DNA from: UTCHB3 sp964625575
Lineage (GTDB): Bacteria; Bacteroidota; Ignavibacteria; Ignavibacteriales; Ignavibacteriaceae
Assembly: GCA_964625575.1 (NCBI GenBank)
Contig: CAZVBQ010000013.1
Coordinates: forward strand, 27,313 to 91,312
DNA: 64,000 nt
Direction: 5' to 3'
The position numbers and the translations under genes are program-made. Under the pieces are notes generated by a model. The model saw only the letters and a program-made list of their open reading frames with translations, had not been told where the DNA came from and ran no database searches. Below, piece by piece: positions 43,683 to 52,014 of the stretch. How positions within the stretch are numbered: position 1 is the first letter of the stretch; every line of letters starts with the position of its first letter.

Positions 43683-45552
43683 CCACCGGGATCGTTACAG
43701 TGAAGTCAGAACCCTCGCCGGGTGTGCTCTTCACTGTAATGGTGCCGCCTAGAATTTCGACGGTCTTTTTTACAATAGAGAGGCCAAGCCCCGTGCCCTC
43801 GTAACTTCTGGAGTGCCCTTCGCTCACCTGCCGGAACTCCTCGAAGATCAATGATAACCTGTCTTGCGGTATCCCGATGCCGGTATCCACAAACTTGATG
43901 GTCACCATTTTCCCGTCAGCGGTATCGATCTCATTGGCTTCAATTTTTATCACACCGGAGAGAGTGTAGGTGATCGCGTTTGAGAGCAGATGCACGATAA
44001 TATCATCATAACATACCCTGTCAATCAAGTATGAATTTCTCACCGGTTCCACTTCGATCATCAGCGTTAGATTTTTGTCTTCTATCTTTCTTTCAAATAG
44101 TGCAACTTTTTCTTCGATCAATTCCGCGAGATTTACCGGGGATGGATGAAACAGTGACTCGACATTCTCGAGCTCGGTTATCCGGAGGATGCCTGTCAAC
44201 GTCCTTTTTAATCTTTCTGATGAATCAAGTATCCGTTCCGCCATTTCCCTGTGATCAGGGAGTTCAAGTTCTTCCTTCAGAATCTCAGCGAAACCCATTA
44301 TGCCGATAAAAGGGGTTCGAAGCTCATGGCTCATCGCTGCAAGAAAATCTGATCTGGCTTTAACCATTTCCTCGGCTTTCTCTTTGGCAGCAACAACTTC
44401 CTCGAACATGTTCACCTTTTCCGAAATATCTTCACTAAAACCAACAAAGTGCTCTATATTTCCGGAAGCATCAGTCATTGGCGCGATCATTAAATTCTCC
44501 CAAAAGATATCACCGCTCTTTGTCCGGTGTCTGCGTTGACCCAGCCAGTTTTTTCCGCTACGGATGGTCGCCCATAACTGTTCGGTGAGTTCCGGTCCAT
44601 CAAGTCCTGACGAGAATACTCCTGTATCTTTTCCCCTCAATTCTTCAAGCGAATAACCGGATTGCCGGGTAAAAGCATGATTTACGTACTCAATCTCGCC
44701 CTCAGGATTAGTTATCACGATACAAGCGGGACTCTGTTCGACCGCGTGGCTTAAAAGCCTTAAACGTTGTTCAGCCCGCTTTTTCTCCGTGACATCATGA
44801 ATTATTGAATGCAGAACAACTTTATCATCAAACTGAACCCGGCTGGTGAAAGTCTCAACGTCAACAATTGTGCCGTCGGCTTTTCTGTGTTTATACGCAA
44901 AATGCGACTTCATATTATTGATAGCGAGATTCAAATTCCGGATCACATCTGCCGCGGGAAGCGAATTTATCTCACCTATCTTCATTGATCTAAGCTCATC
45001 AATGCTCCATCCGTAAAATTTGGCTGCTGCCATATTCGCGTCAAGAATGGCACCATCAATCGGATCAATTATTAATTTAACTGCTGAATGTGTATGGAAG
45101 ATATTTCTGAACCGGGTTTCGCTCTTGGCGAGCTTTTTTGACGATTCATCTTTCTCTATCAACAGCAATCTGTGTTTCAGGGCAGCCTGGATCGCGGGTC
45201 CAAGTTTTCTGATGTGTTCTTTTATAACATAGTCTACCGCGCCCGCTTTCATGCATGCAACCGCGGTATCCTCGTTCATTGAACCGGTCAGAATGATCAC
45301 GGGAGTGAAACGGGAATTCTTAAGAACATACTTTAAGGCTGTGAGTCCATCATATCCGGGAAGACGGTAATCTGAGATCACAACATCAGGTTTGAAATCC
45401 CTGATAGCAGCAACAAATCCCGGCTCATTATCCGTTACAAATATCTCACATTCAGGTAATACCCTGTATATCTCCCGTTTTGCCAGTTCCACATCGGTTG
45501 GCAGATCCTCGAGTATTAACAACTTCACCAATTTCATTCCTGCTTTCATCAC
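43672..45552 (-). CDS. REC-PAS-PAS sensor histidine kinase
   Basis: A 626-residue cytosolic protein with a receiver domain first (D61 in VISDYRLPGYDG), then two PAS domains (about 145-255 and 262-380), HisKA with H409 (AAMSHELRTPFIG) and HATPase (GIGIP, GTGLGLSIVKK). A receiver in front of sensor domains suggests the kinase is itself controlled by phosphotransfer. Its ATG overlaps the stop of the small response regulator by 4 bases (ATGA), and the third gene of the unit is another kinase, so a multi-step relay is likely. Confidence 0.92.
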   Translation of the reverse strand: MMKAGMKLVKLLILEDLPTDVELAKREIYRVLPECEIFVTDNEPGFVAAIRDFKPDVVISDYRLPGYDGLTALKYVLKNSRFTPVIILTGSMNEDTAVACMKAGAVDYVIKEHIRKLGPAIQAALKHRLLLIEKDESSKKLAKSETRFRNIFHTHSAVKLIIDPIDGAILDANMAAAKFYGWSIDELRSMKIGEINSLPAADVIRNLNLAINNMKSHFAYKHRKADGTIVDVETFTSRVQFDDKVVLHSIIHDVTEKKRAEQRLRLLSHAVEQSPACIVITNPEGEIEYVNHAFTRQSGYSLEELRGKDTGVFSSGLDGPELTEQLWATIRSGKNWLGQRRHRTKSGDIFWENLMIAPMTDASGNIEHFVGFSEDISEKVNMFEEVVAAKEKAEEMVKARSDFLAAMSHELRTPFIGIMGFAEILKEELELPDHREMAERILDSSERLKRTLTGILRITELENVESLFHPSPVNLAELIEEKVALFERKIEDKNLTLMIEVEPVRNSYLIDRVCYDDIIVHLLSNAITYTLSGVIKIEANEIDTADGKMVTIKFVDTGIGIPQDRLSLIFEEFRQVSEGHSRSYEGTGLGLSIVKKTVEILGGTITVKSTPGEGSDFTVTIPVVTA

Positions 45553-45995
45553 CTTCTCTCTGTTTCATTGACCAATAACCAAAACAGACCTGTACGCTGA
45601 ACAGCTTTTATGAATTCTTCAAAATCCACAGGCTTTACTACATAACTGTTCGCGCCCAGTTCGTATGCTTTGTTAATATCAGGATCTTCGCGGGAAGAAG
45701 TAAGAATAACCACCGGTATTTTTGCCGTAACCGGATTCGATTTCACTTCCTTGAGTACTTCGAGTCCGCTAATCTTTGGTAATTTAAGGTCAAGAAGCAC
45801 CACTCTTACCGGGGAGAGCCGGTCTCGGCCGGAGAACTGCCCTCTGCAGAAAAGGAAGTCGAGCGCCTCCTCACCATCCGCAGCGACAAAAATCTCGTTC
45901 GCCAACCCTTGCTTCTTAAGTGCCCTTAGGGTCAATTCCGCGTCGTATGGATTGTCTTCAACCAGTAAGACATCCGACTTTAAATATTTTTCCAT
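45549..45995 (-). CDS. single-domain response regulator (Rcp1/CheY-like)
   Basis: A 148-residue receiver. Acidic E13-D14 (VEDNPYDAEL), phosphoacceptor D69 (LLDLKLPKISG) and K in SYVVKPVDF are in place. The 20-residue insertion after helix 2 (FCRGQFSGRD) and the PVDFEEF ending are typical of Rcp1-type regulators that pair with phytochrome-like kinases. It lies between two histidine kinase genes, 11 bases after one and 4 bases overlapping the other, and probably shuttles phosphate between them. Confidence 0.94.
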   Translation of the reverse strand: MEKYLKSDVLLVEDNPYDAELTLRALKKQGLANEIFVAADGEEALDFLFCRGQFSGRDRLSPVRVVLLDLKLPKISGLEVLKEVKSNPVTAKIPVVILTSSREDPDINKAYELGANSYVVKPVDFEEFIKAVQRTGLFWLLVNETERR

Positions 45996-46006
45996 ATTTC
46001 TCCTTG

Positions 46007-47530
46007 TTAAATATACCCACCACCAATTTTTGGGAGAGAAAAAATGAATGTTGCTCCCATTCCCGGCTCGCTTACTGCATCAATTGTACCCCCGTGCTTG
46101 TGAATTATGCGCTGCACCAAAGCAAGCCCTACGCCGGTTCCATCAAACTCGTGCGCGGCATGCAATCGCTGAAACACCCCGAACAATTTCTCTTTATACT
46201 TCATGTCAAAACCCGCGCCATTGTCGCGGATGTAGTATTTGATCTCATCATTTTCCCTGTCTGACCAGACAGAGATCACAGGTTTTTCTTTTTTAGATGA
46301 GAATTTAACAGCGTTAGAGATCAGATTTGACCACACGAGTCTCATCATATTGGGGTCGGCATCACTTTCGTGAGGCACATCATCCATAAAAGTGATTTTA
46401 TCTCTTTGCTCTTGAGTAGTGACTTCATGGTAAACCGAGTTGACCATCGCTCCCATGTCAATCCGGGAGATGCTCATGTCCTTACGGGAAATACGGGAGA
46501 AGTTCAGCAGGTCATCGATCAGTTGTCCCATTTTCGTGGCATTCTCCGAAATGATTCCGCATATCCGCCTCCCATCTTCATTCAGATCGCCGGCATGATC
46601 CTCACTTAATATGCGAGTAAAACCTGTGATCGCCCTGAGTGGCGCCCTGAGATCATGAGACACAGAATAACTGAATGCTTCAAGTTCGTTATTTGAAGCA
46701 ACCAATTGAGCAGTTCTCTCTTCTACAATTTGTTCAAGCCTTTCCCTGTTCTTTTCTTCGATATTTCTCAGGGTTCTCTGGTTTTTAACGCGGGCTGTTT
46801 CGTCCGTGACAACAGAAACCACAAGGTTTAGATCGGGCAGGGGTATCCCGTTCGCAGAAATGTATTTTTGCACCACCCCATCACGGGTGATTGGCACTTC
46901 GTACCATTGCATTCTTTCAGTATCACCCGTCGCGATATCGTTCAGAACCCGCTGCTTGATCTCCTCCCTGAAAACGGGATCTTCATAAACAGCGTCCCAA
47001 AATGAATCGGGGTCTTTCAATTTTTCACGCGTGGTGCAGTAAAATTCAGGGAAGAGTTTGTTCATGTAGACGAACTCAACTGTCGGGAAAGCAGAATTGA
47101 CAGCCACTCCCACGGGGAGGTTATCAAGTATTGTTTTTAAGTATTTTTCGCTTTCATGGAGTGATTCTTGAACTTCCCGGTTGCCGGTGGTTTCATAAAA
47201 CAGGACTGTGAGGCCGGTTTCGGAGGGAAATATTCTATTAGCGAACCAACGTTCCAATGGTTCGAAATAATCAGTTACGGTTACAGGTTTGTTTGTTTCC
47301 AAAGCCCTCAAATACGCGTCGGCAAACTTTGTGCCACGGGCTTCGGGGTACTCCTTCCAGAAGCTTTTGCCGATAAGATCCGGAGGTGAGCGTCGAAGAA
47401 GTTTACCCCCCGCTTCATTAACATAGACATAGTTGAGATCCCTGTCGAAGGCAACCACACCGTCTTCGACCCTCTCGAGTACCTCTATCAACTCTCTGTA
47501 CGAAAAATCCACTGATCTGGAATCCGGCAT
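46007..47530 (-). CDS. PAS-domain sensor histidine kinase (phytochrome-like HisKA)
   Basis: A 507-residue cytosolic kinase. It has two PAS domains (about 12-120 and 125-245), a coiled coil, HisKA with H292 (EAFSYSVSHDLRAPLRAITG), and HATPase (NGAGFD, GTGVGLALVQRI). The SYSVSHDLRAPLRAI box is the type found in bacteriophytochrome-like kinases, which pair with Rcp1-type regulators such as the one encoded 11 bases downstream. No chromophore-binding GAF domain is present, so light sensing is not supported. Confidence 0.92.
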   Translation of the reverse strand: MPDSRSVDFSYRELIEVLERVEDGVVAFDRDLNYVYVNEAGGKLLRRSPPDLIGKSFWKEYPEARGTKFADAYLRALETNKPVTVTDYFEPLERWFANRIFPSETGLTVLFYETTGNREVQESLHESEKYLKTILDNLPVGVAVNSAFPTVEFVYMNKLFPEFYCTTREKLKDPDSFWDAVYEDPVFREEIKQRVLNDIATGDTERMQWYEVPITRDGVVQKYISANGIPLPDLNLVVSVVTDETARVKNQRTLRNIEEKNRERLEQIVEERTAQLVASNNELEAFSYSVSHDLRAPLRAITGFTRILSEDHAGDLNEDGRRICGIISENATKMGQLIDDLLNFSRISRKDMSISRIDMGAMVNSVYHEVTTQEQRDKITFMDDVPHESDADPNMMRLVWSNLISNAVKFSSKKEKPVISVWSDRENDEIKYYIRDNGAGFDMKYKEKLFGVFQRLHAAHEFDGTGVGLALVQRIIHKHGGTIDAVSEPGMGATFIFSLPKIGGGYI

Positions 47531-47622
47531 ATTACTCCAATTGAAAGATAAAAATCTCTTTTCCTTTAAAAAATAACAATCCCTGAGAAAATTTCAAAAT
47601 TTGCCCGGTTATCCCCCGGTGT

Positions 47623-48279
47623 TCAGGTGACTATCGCCCTGTTCAGAAAGTCGATCAGGGGTTTTACCTTCACAAATGCTTCCTCAACAAGATCGAACAA
47701 ACCATCTCCGCATATAACAGCCTCATCGAGGTACCTGATCGAGATGAAGCTCTTCATCCGCAGATATTTGATGTGGGGGTGGTCACGGCTGAAACCTTTC
47801 GGAGCACCCGTGAGGGCCGGTTCTTCCATATCAAGTCCGCCATAGAACTCGACAAGTCCGGGGTCAGTAACGATCGAGTGCAATTCATCTCCATAAATGT
47901 CGATGGCACTTCTTACCTTCGCGAGCACGTCAGCCGGGGGACGGTAGAGTCCCCCTCCGGTGAACGATTCAGTTGGACTTATTGAAAGATGAAACGAAGC
48001 CGGTGCCATTTTAAGATAAGGGGTGAAGGTAAAATTGTCCTTGTACAAAGGAAGATCCGGCTGAAACCTCCGGTTGTTGTTGATCCTGTGAACGGTATCT
48101 TTCGGGGCGACCGTAAACAGACTCTCATCGTGCACGGCTAGCCTGGCGAGAAGTTCCTCGATCTCACTGAACCAAAAATTTCTTACATCATTGTACCTTC
48201 CCCGGTTCTCATCCATCCATTCTTTCGAATTATTGGCTGAAAGATCCCTCAGGAAAGAGAGAATGTCTTTGTTGGTCAA
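47623..48279 (-). CDS. DUF2461 family protein
   Basis: A 218-residue soluble protein of the DUF2461/TIGR02453 family: FLRDLSANNSKEWMDENRGRY at the start, HRINNNRRFQPDLPLYKDNF near 63-82 and GGGLYRPP near 107-114 are its conserved blocks. The function is unknown; homologues are widespread in Bacteroidota and Actinobacteria. The stop of the membrane-protein gene upstream overlaps its start by 4 bases, so the two are translated together. Confidence 0.9.
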   Translation of the reverse strand: MTNKDILSFLRDLSANNSKEWMDENRGRYNDVRNFWFSEIEELLARLAVHDESLFTVAPKDTVHRINNNRRFQPDLPLYKDNFTFTPYLKMAPASFHLSISPTESFTGGGLYRPPADVLAKVRSAIDIYGDELHSIVTDPGLVEFYGGLDMEEPALTGAPKGFSRDHPHIKYLRMKSFISIRYLDEAVICGDGLFDLVEEAFVKVKPLIDFLNRAIVT

Positions 48280-49043
48280 GCTTCTTCTGCTTCCTGCATT
48301 CTTTCACCCGCAGCCCCACCGATCAATCCTGCCACAAGACCGAGGAGCACCGAACCCAGCACGGCGATGGTAGTAAGCGAAGTGGTGTCAGGGTCAAGCG
48401 TGAACTTGAAAATGTCAAGATTCAGTATTGCTGTAAGAACGCCGGCAATTCCCGCCTCGGGAAGTGTGTCGCCCGGTGAACGGAGCCCGACGATCCAACC
48501 GGTGATGAAAATACCTATGGCGAGACTGATGTAAAGAGGTGAGAAGTTCAGTCCGAAAAGTTTAATGATCAAGTGAGAAAGAAAAATGCTCACTGTAACA
48601 CCGAAAATTGTACCGGCTGCTATCCATGCCCACTCAACTATGGGTTCCTTGCCGTCACCCTCCTTCTCAAAGGTGAGCTGAAATTTCTCACCCGCCCACG
48701 CGCCAACTATCGAAAGAAGAATGCCGTTCAGAGTAAGAAGAATGATATTAACTCGCAGCACATCCACGGGAAGTTTTGAAAAGGCGCGGAAATCCATGGA
48801 AGTGATGAAGAAGTAAGTGAGGAGACCGGTTATCACGGATGCAACCCCCGGCTCTGCTATTGTATCCCCCTTTGAAACCAATGCGGTAACCATCCCGGCA
48901 ATTATGTAGGCAGCCAGGATCGCCATAAATGGAAAAACGGGCGCGCTGAAATCGTTACCCGTTAGCCAGACCATTAGCATGACGAGAATCACGCCGACAA
49001 CCGTGGAAATTGACGCGACTTTTAAGTCAAATGCTCTTTTCAT
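48276..49043 (-). CDS. membrane protein with internal duplication
   Basis: A 255-residue protein with about six to eight membrane helices. It looks like two copies of one module: KGDTIAEPGVASVITG (58-73) parallels PGDTLPEAGIAGVLTA (190-205), and GAWAGEKFQ (114-122) parallels GGAAGERMQ (242-250). Each half is about 130 residues, with a polar linker (EKEGDGKEPIVEW) between. It resembles DUF5518-like small membrane proteins doubled by fusion, but I cannot assign a family. It overlaps the DUF2461 gene. Confidence 0.7.
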   Translation of the reverse strand: MKRAFDLKVASISTVVGVILVMLMVWLTGNDFSAPVFPFMAILAAYIIAGMVTALVSKGDTIAEPGVASVITGLLTYFFITSMDFRAFSKLPVDVLRVNIILLTLNGILLSIVGAWAGEKFQLTFEKEGDGKEPIVEWAWIAAGTIFGVTVSIFLSHLIIKLFGLNFSPLYISLAIGIFITGWIVGLRSPGDTLPEAGIAGVLTAILNLDIFKFTLDPDTTSLTTIAVLGSVLLGLVAGLIGGAAGERMQEAEEA

Positions 49044-49202
49044 TGTTTTACTCCGATTAAAAAAATAATGATGATGACAATTAATCAGGATTCGCGGCTG
49101 AAGGGGTGGGAAATGTGGCTATGAAGGGGAATTGCCTAATCAGCCTGAACCGGCAGGCAATATACTAAAATATATAATACGATGGACCGGCGGGCGGGGC
49201 GA

Positions 49203-50093
49203 TCACTTTATTTCAAGCAGGTCGAGCATGCTTGTCTTCAAAAATCTCGTGAAGTTACCTGTAAGATACACCAGATCACTATGTGTGAGAGGGGTTTTGA
49301 TAATCACTATCCTGTTATAAACGAGATCATCGTTCGTAAGTTTTTCTTCATCAGTGTTCAGGTGGGGAATGCCTCCGTCTTGCAGGCGCTGAAGCATCCT
49401 CATCGTGCCGTCCCTCGTGCCGGAGCCATCGGTCCAGATGCTTATAAGTTTACCTTCGAAGGTCATCAGCCAGTCGAGGTATTCGTCGATATAACCATAG
49501 GTTGCATCGAAGAGATAGACATCCCTGATCTGATGTGTCACCCCGCCCTGACGCAGGATCTTCGAGAGAACCCTCACCCCTCCCGAGTGGCAGGCAATCA
49601 CGATCTTCCCGGGGATCGTTTCCTTTATCTCTTTTCTTCCCTTGAGCGAGTCAAGTATCTCCATCATAAGATCAAGGAAGCCGTTTTCCTGCTCAAGTTT
49701 CCCGTAGTATGAGTCGGCCGCGTTTTTGGGACCCTCGGGGATCACTAGAATTGCATTTTTCCGCGCCTCGAGGAACTGATCGAGCATCCTGAACCCCGAT
49801 AACACTCCATCCACTGTGTTATACCAGCCATGGAAGTAGAAAACAAAATCGATACTTCCATTATCTTTGTAACCGGGGGGTACATAAACAGCAACAGTGT
49901 TGTCATCGTAATGCCCGGAATAAGGCACACCGTTGAAGCCATTCGCCCTCCCCTCTTCAGGGAAGGGGGCATTCTCGAGGTGGAACTTGTAAAGTCTGCC
50001 GGGCTCCTGTTGTGCCCTGAGGGTAGTTACCTGCGTTACAAAAACCACCGTTATAAAAAAGAGAACGGCGGTCAGATTTCCTTTAGCATGCAC
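49203..50093 (-). CDS. secreted alpha/beta-hydrolase-like protein
   Basis: A 296-residue protein with a signal peptide (AVLFFITVVFVTQVTTLRAQ). FVFYFHGW (83-90) is the oxyanion-type HG motif, IVIACHSGGVRV contains the nucleophile-elbow-like S170 in C-H-S-G-G, LFDATYG offers D196 and THSDLVYL offers H271. This is a plausible alpha/beta-hydrolase fold esterase, and the substrate is unknown. The start is GTG at 50093, sharing one base with the bshC stop (TAGTG), so translation is probably coupled. Confidence 0.7.
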   Translation of the reverse strand: MHAKGNLTAVLFFITVVFVTQVTTLRAQQEPGRLYKFHLENAPFPEEGRANGFNGVPYSGHYDDNTVAVYVPPGYKDNGSIDFVFYFHGWYNTVDGVLSGFRMLDQFLEARKNAILVIPEGPKNAADSYYGKLEQENGFLDLMMEILDSLKGRKEIKETIPGKIVIACHSGGVRVLSKILRQGGVTHQIRDVYLFDATYGYIDEYLDWLMTFEGKLISIWTDGSGTRDGTMRMLQRLQDGGIPHLNTDEEKLTNDDLVYNRIVIIKTPLTHSDLVYLTGNFTRFLKTSMLDLLEIK

Positions 50094-51721
50094 TACAGCA
50101 TCACCACTTGGTGGTCGAAGTTCATTCCGTCAAGTTTTTCCATGAGATACTCATAAAATCCAAGACCGTATTTGTTCGCGAAGTAGAAGTAGTTTAACTC
50201 CCTTTCCTGCAAGTTGTCATTAGGGAGGATCATTGTATAACTCTTCTGAAGCTGGTTCATGGTTGTTTCATGCTTCCGTATCCGGGCTGCCTCAGCCTTC
50301 CCTTTCAGTTCAGTGAGGTACTGAACCGTTCTCTGCCGGTTCTTTTCCGCGGGGTCTACCAATGTTTTATCGATCCCGGCGAGGTACTCTTTCAGGTCTT
50401 CGAAGATATTTGAGAGTTTGTTCTCCGCCACTTCAAATTTTCCGTCGATATCATACTCCGATATCATTGAAGCCACCTTGTTGAATATCTCACCTTTCAG
50501 CTCGAAGAAATCGTTGACGGTGATACCATATTTCTGTACCAGGGTCTGCACGCTTTTCTCCACGATTGTGGCGCTGATCCTCGGCCAGGCTATCGGGGTG
50601 GCAAGATTGAACATTTTATACATCTGAATGATCTGCGCGAAATATGCTATTTCCGCCGGTCCACCCACATAAAAGGCAGTCGGAAAGAGGTGATCCTGGC
50701 AGATTGGGCGAAGAATAACATTGGGACTGAACATCTCCGGTGAACTCTCGAGCAACTGGGAAAGCTCTTCCTTGGTGAATTTAACCTTTTTACGTTTAAG
50801 TCTGAATTCATTGTTCTCGAGCGGATCGAGGAGATAACGCCCGTTTTCGTTGTTCACGAATAGATTTATGGGCCTTATCTTTACCTGGGCGTGATACTCT
50901 TCATCGAGGCCCGCGCTTACCTGAATGAGTTTGGTAGCGTGAGTCCTGTAATTTTCAAGTTCATTTCTGAATACGGGCAGGAGCAACCTTTTTACATCGG
51001 TCGCCTGCGGATTAAAAATAACAAGCCCGTACTTGTCAAAAAATTTGAACATCATTTCACTGAATGATTCCGCTATCGTCTTCCCTCTTTGATAGATCGA
51101 GGAAAGAAACGCAATTACATCGTTGGTGAACTCGGTGTTTCTGACCGAATTCTCCATCTGTGAGATAAAATCTTCAATCTCTTTTTCAAGACGCATTCCG
51201 CCGACACTTCCGGCCTCCCTTTCGGGGTCATCCTCGGTGCGGTAAGCAATATTTTCAACTTTGTTCTCCCCGCTAAGAACATTTATCGAAGATATCTCCT
51301 CAAAATCATGATCATCACCCGCGAGCCAGAAGACAGGAACAAAATGAAAACCGGGGTACTTTTCGCTTAGATGTGTGGCGAGTTTTATCGCTGAGAGGGT
51401 TTTATAGATAGTGTAGAGAGGTCCACCTGCCAGACCGAGTTGCTGCCCGGTAACGATGGCGAGACAATTTTTATCTTCAAGAAGTTTGATGTTTTGTGAA
51501 GTTTTGGCCGATATCCGCTTGTTCAGATACTGGTTTTTAATGGTCTGCGTCACCTGTTTACGGTCAGACGGGTACTTTGACAGCACATCTTTGAAGTGAG
51601 CTTCATAGATCGCTTCATTACGGAAGTCTTTTACATAATATTTTGCCACTTTCTTGAAGTTATAGAGATAGTCAAGATAGAGCGGCGACTGGCCTGGAAT
51701 CTCTGTAAAGCTGATATTCAT
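50093..51721 (-). CDS. bshC: bacillithiol biosynthesis cysteine-adding enzyme BshC
   Basis: A 542-residue cytosolic enzyme for the last step of bacillithiol formation, adding cysteine to glucosaminyl-malate. AIVTGQQLGLAGGPLYTIYK (about 88-107) and FWLAGDDHDFEEI (about 131-143) are hallmark Rossmann-core motifs, and ICQDHLFPTAFYVGGPAEIAYF lies in the middle. A long coiled coil fills the C-terminal third. bshA and bshB are not in the window. The downstream hydrolase gene overlaps by 1 base. Its presence means the cell uses bacillithiol as a low-molecular-weight thiol. Confidence 0.95.
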   Translation of the reverse strand: MNISFTEIPGQSPLYLDYLYNFKKVAKYYVKDFRNEAIYEAHFKDVLSKYPSDRKQVTQTIKNQYLNKRISAKTSQNIKLLEDKNCLAIVTGQQLGLAGGPLYTIYKTLSAIKLATHLSEKYPGFHFVPVFWLAGDDHDFEEISSINVLSGENKVENIAYRTEDDPEREAGSVGGMRLEKEIEDFISQMENSVRNTEFTNDVIAFLSSIYQRGKTIAESFSEMMFKFFDKYGLVIFNPQATDVKRLLLPVFRNELENYRTHATKLIQVSAGLDEEYHAQVKIRPINLFVNNENGRYLLDPLENNEFRLKRKKVKFTKEELSQLLESSPEMFSPNVILRPICQDHLFPTAFYVGGPAEIAYFAQIIQMYKMFNLATPIAWPRISATIVEKSVQTLVQKYGITVNDFFELKGEIFNKVASMISEYDIDGKFEVAENKLSNIFEDLKEYLAGIDKTLVDPAEKNRQRTVQYLTELKGKAEAARIRKHETTMNQLQKSYTMILPNDNLQERELNYFYFANKYGLGFYEYLMEKLDGMNFDHQVVML

Positions 51722-51775
51722 TTCTAAAATCCGGTATTTATTTACACAAAGATACTAAATTAGTGGTTAGTGGTC

Positions 51776-51812
51776 AGTTATGAGTTATGAGCGATGAGTT
51801 ATGAGTTATGAG
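51776..51812. repeat. ATGAGTT heptamer run
   Basis: About five 7-base units (ATGAGTT, ATGAGCG) in the gap upstream of bshC on the complementary strand. Confidence 0.7.
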
Positions 51813-51839
51813 TGTCTTGTCCATAAACAATCGGTGATA

Positions 51840-51932
51840 ACTGAAGTTCTGAAGTTCTGTTCCGAAGGAATCCCTTTGGGAAAGTTCTGAAGTTCTCTGG
51901 TTCTCAATGCGCCGCGGCGCACTCGAGTTCTC
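51840..51932. repeat. TCTGAAGT octamer run with palindrome
   Basis: Interrupted 8-base units of the ACTGAAGT/TCTGAAGT family, with the perfect palindrome TGCGCCGCGGCGCA at 51908-51921 inside. The surrounding 293-base intergenic region (51722-52014) holds no gene. Confidence 0.75.
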
Positions 51933-52014
51933 AATTGGTTTATAATTTGTGGATTTTTTTTTGTATTTTAAATTACATTTCAATTCATTTATTCACACAA
52001 AGGAGCCTATATAA

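Noticed and set aside
46007..47530. True bacteriophytochrome
   Set aside because: There is no chromophore-binding GAF/PHY module or its cysteine; only the kinase part is phytochrome-like.
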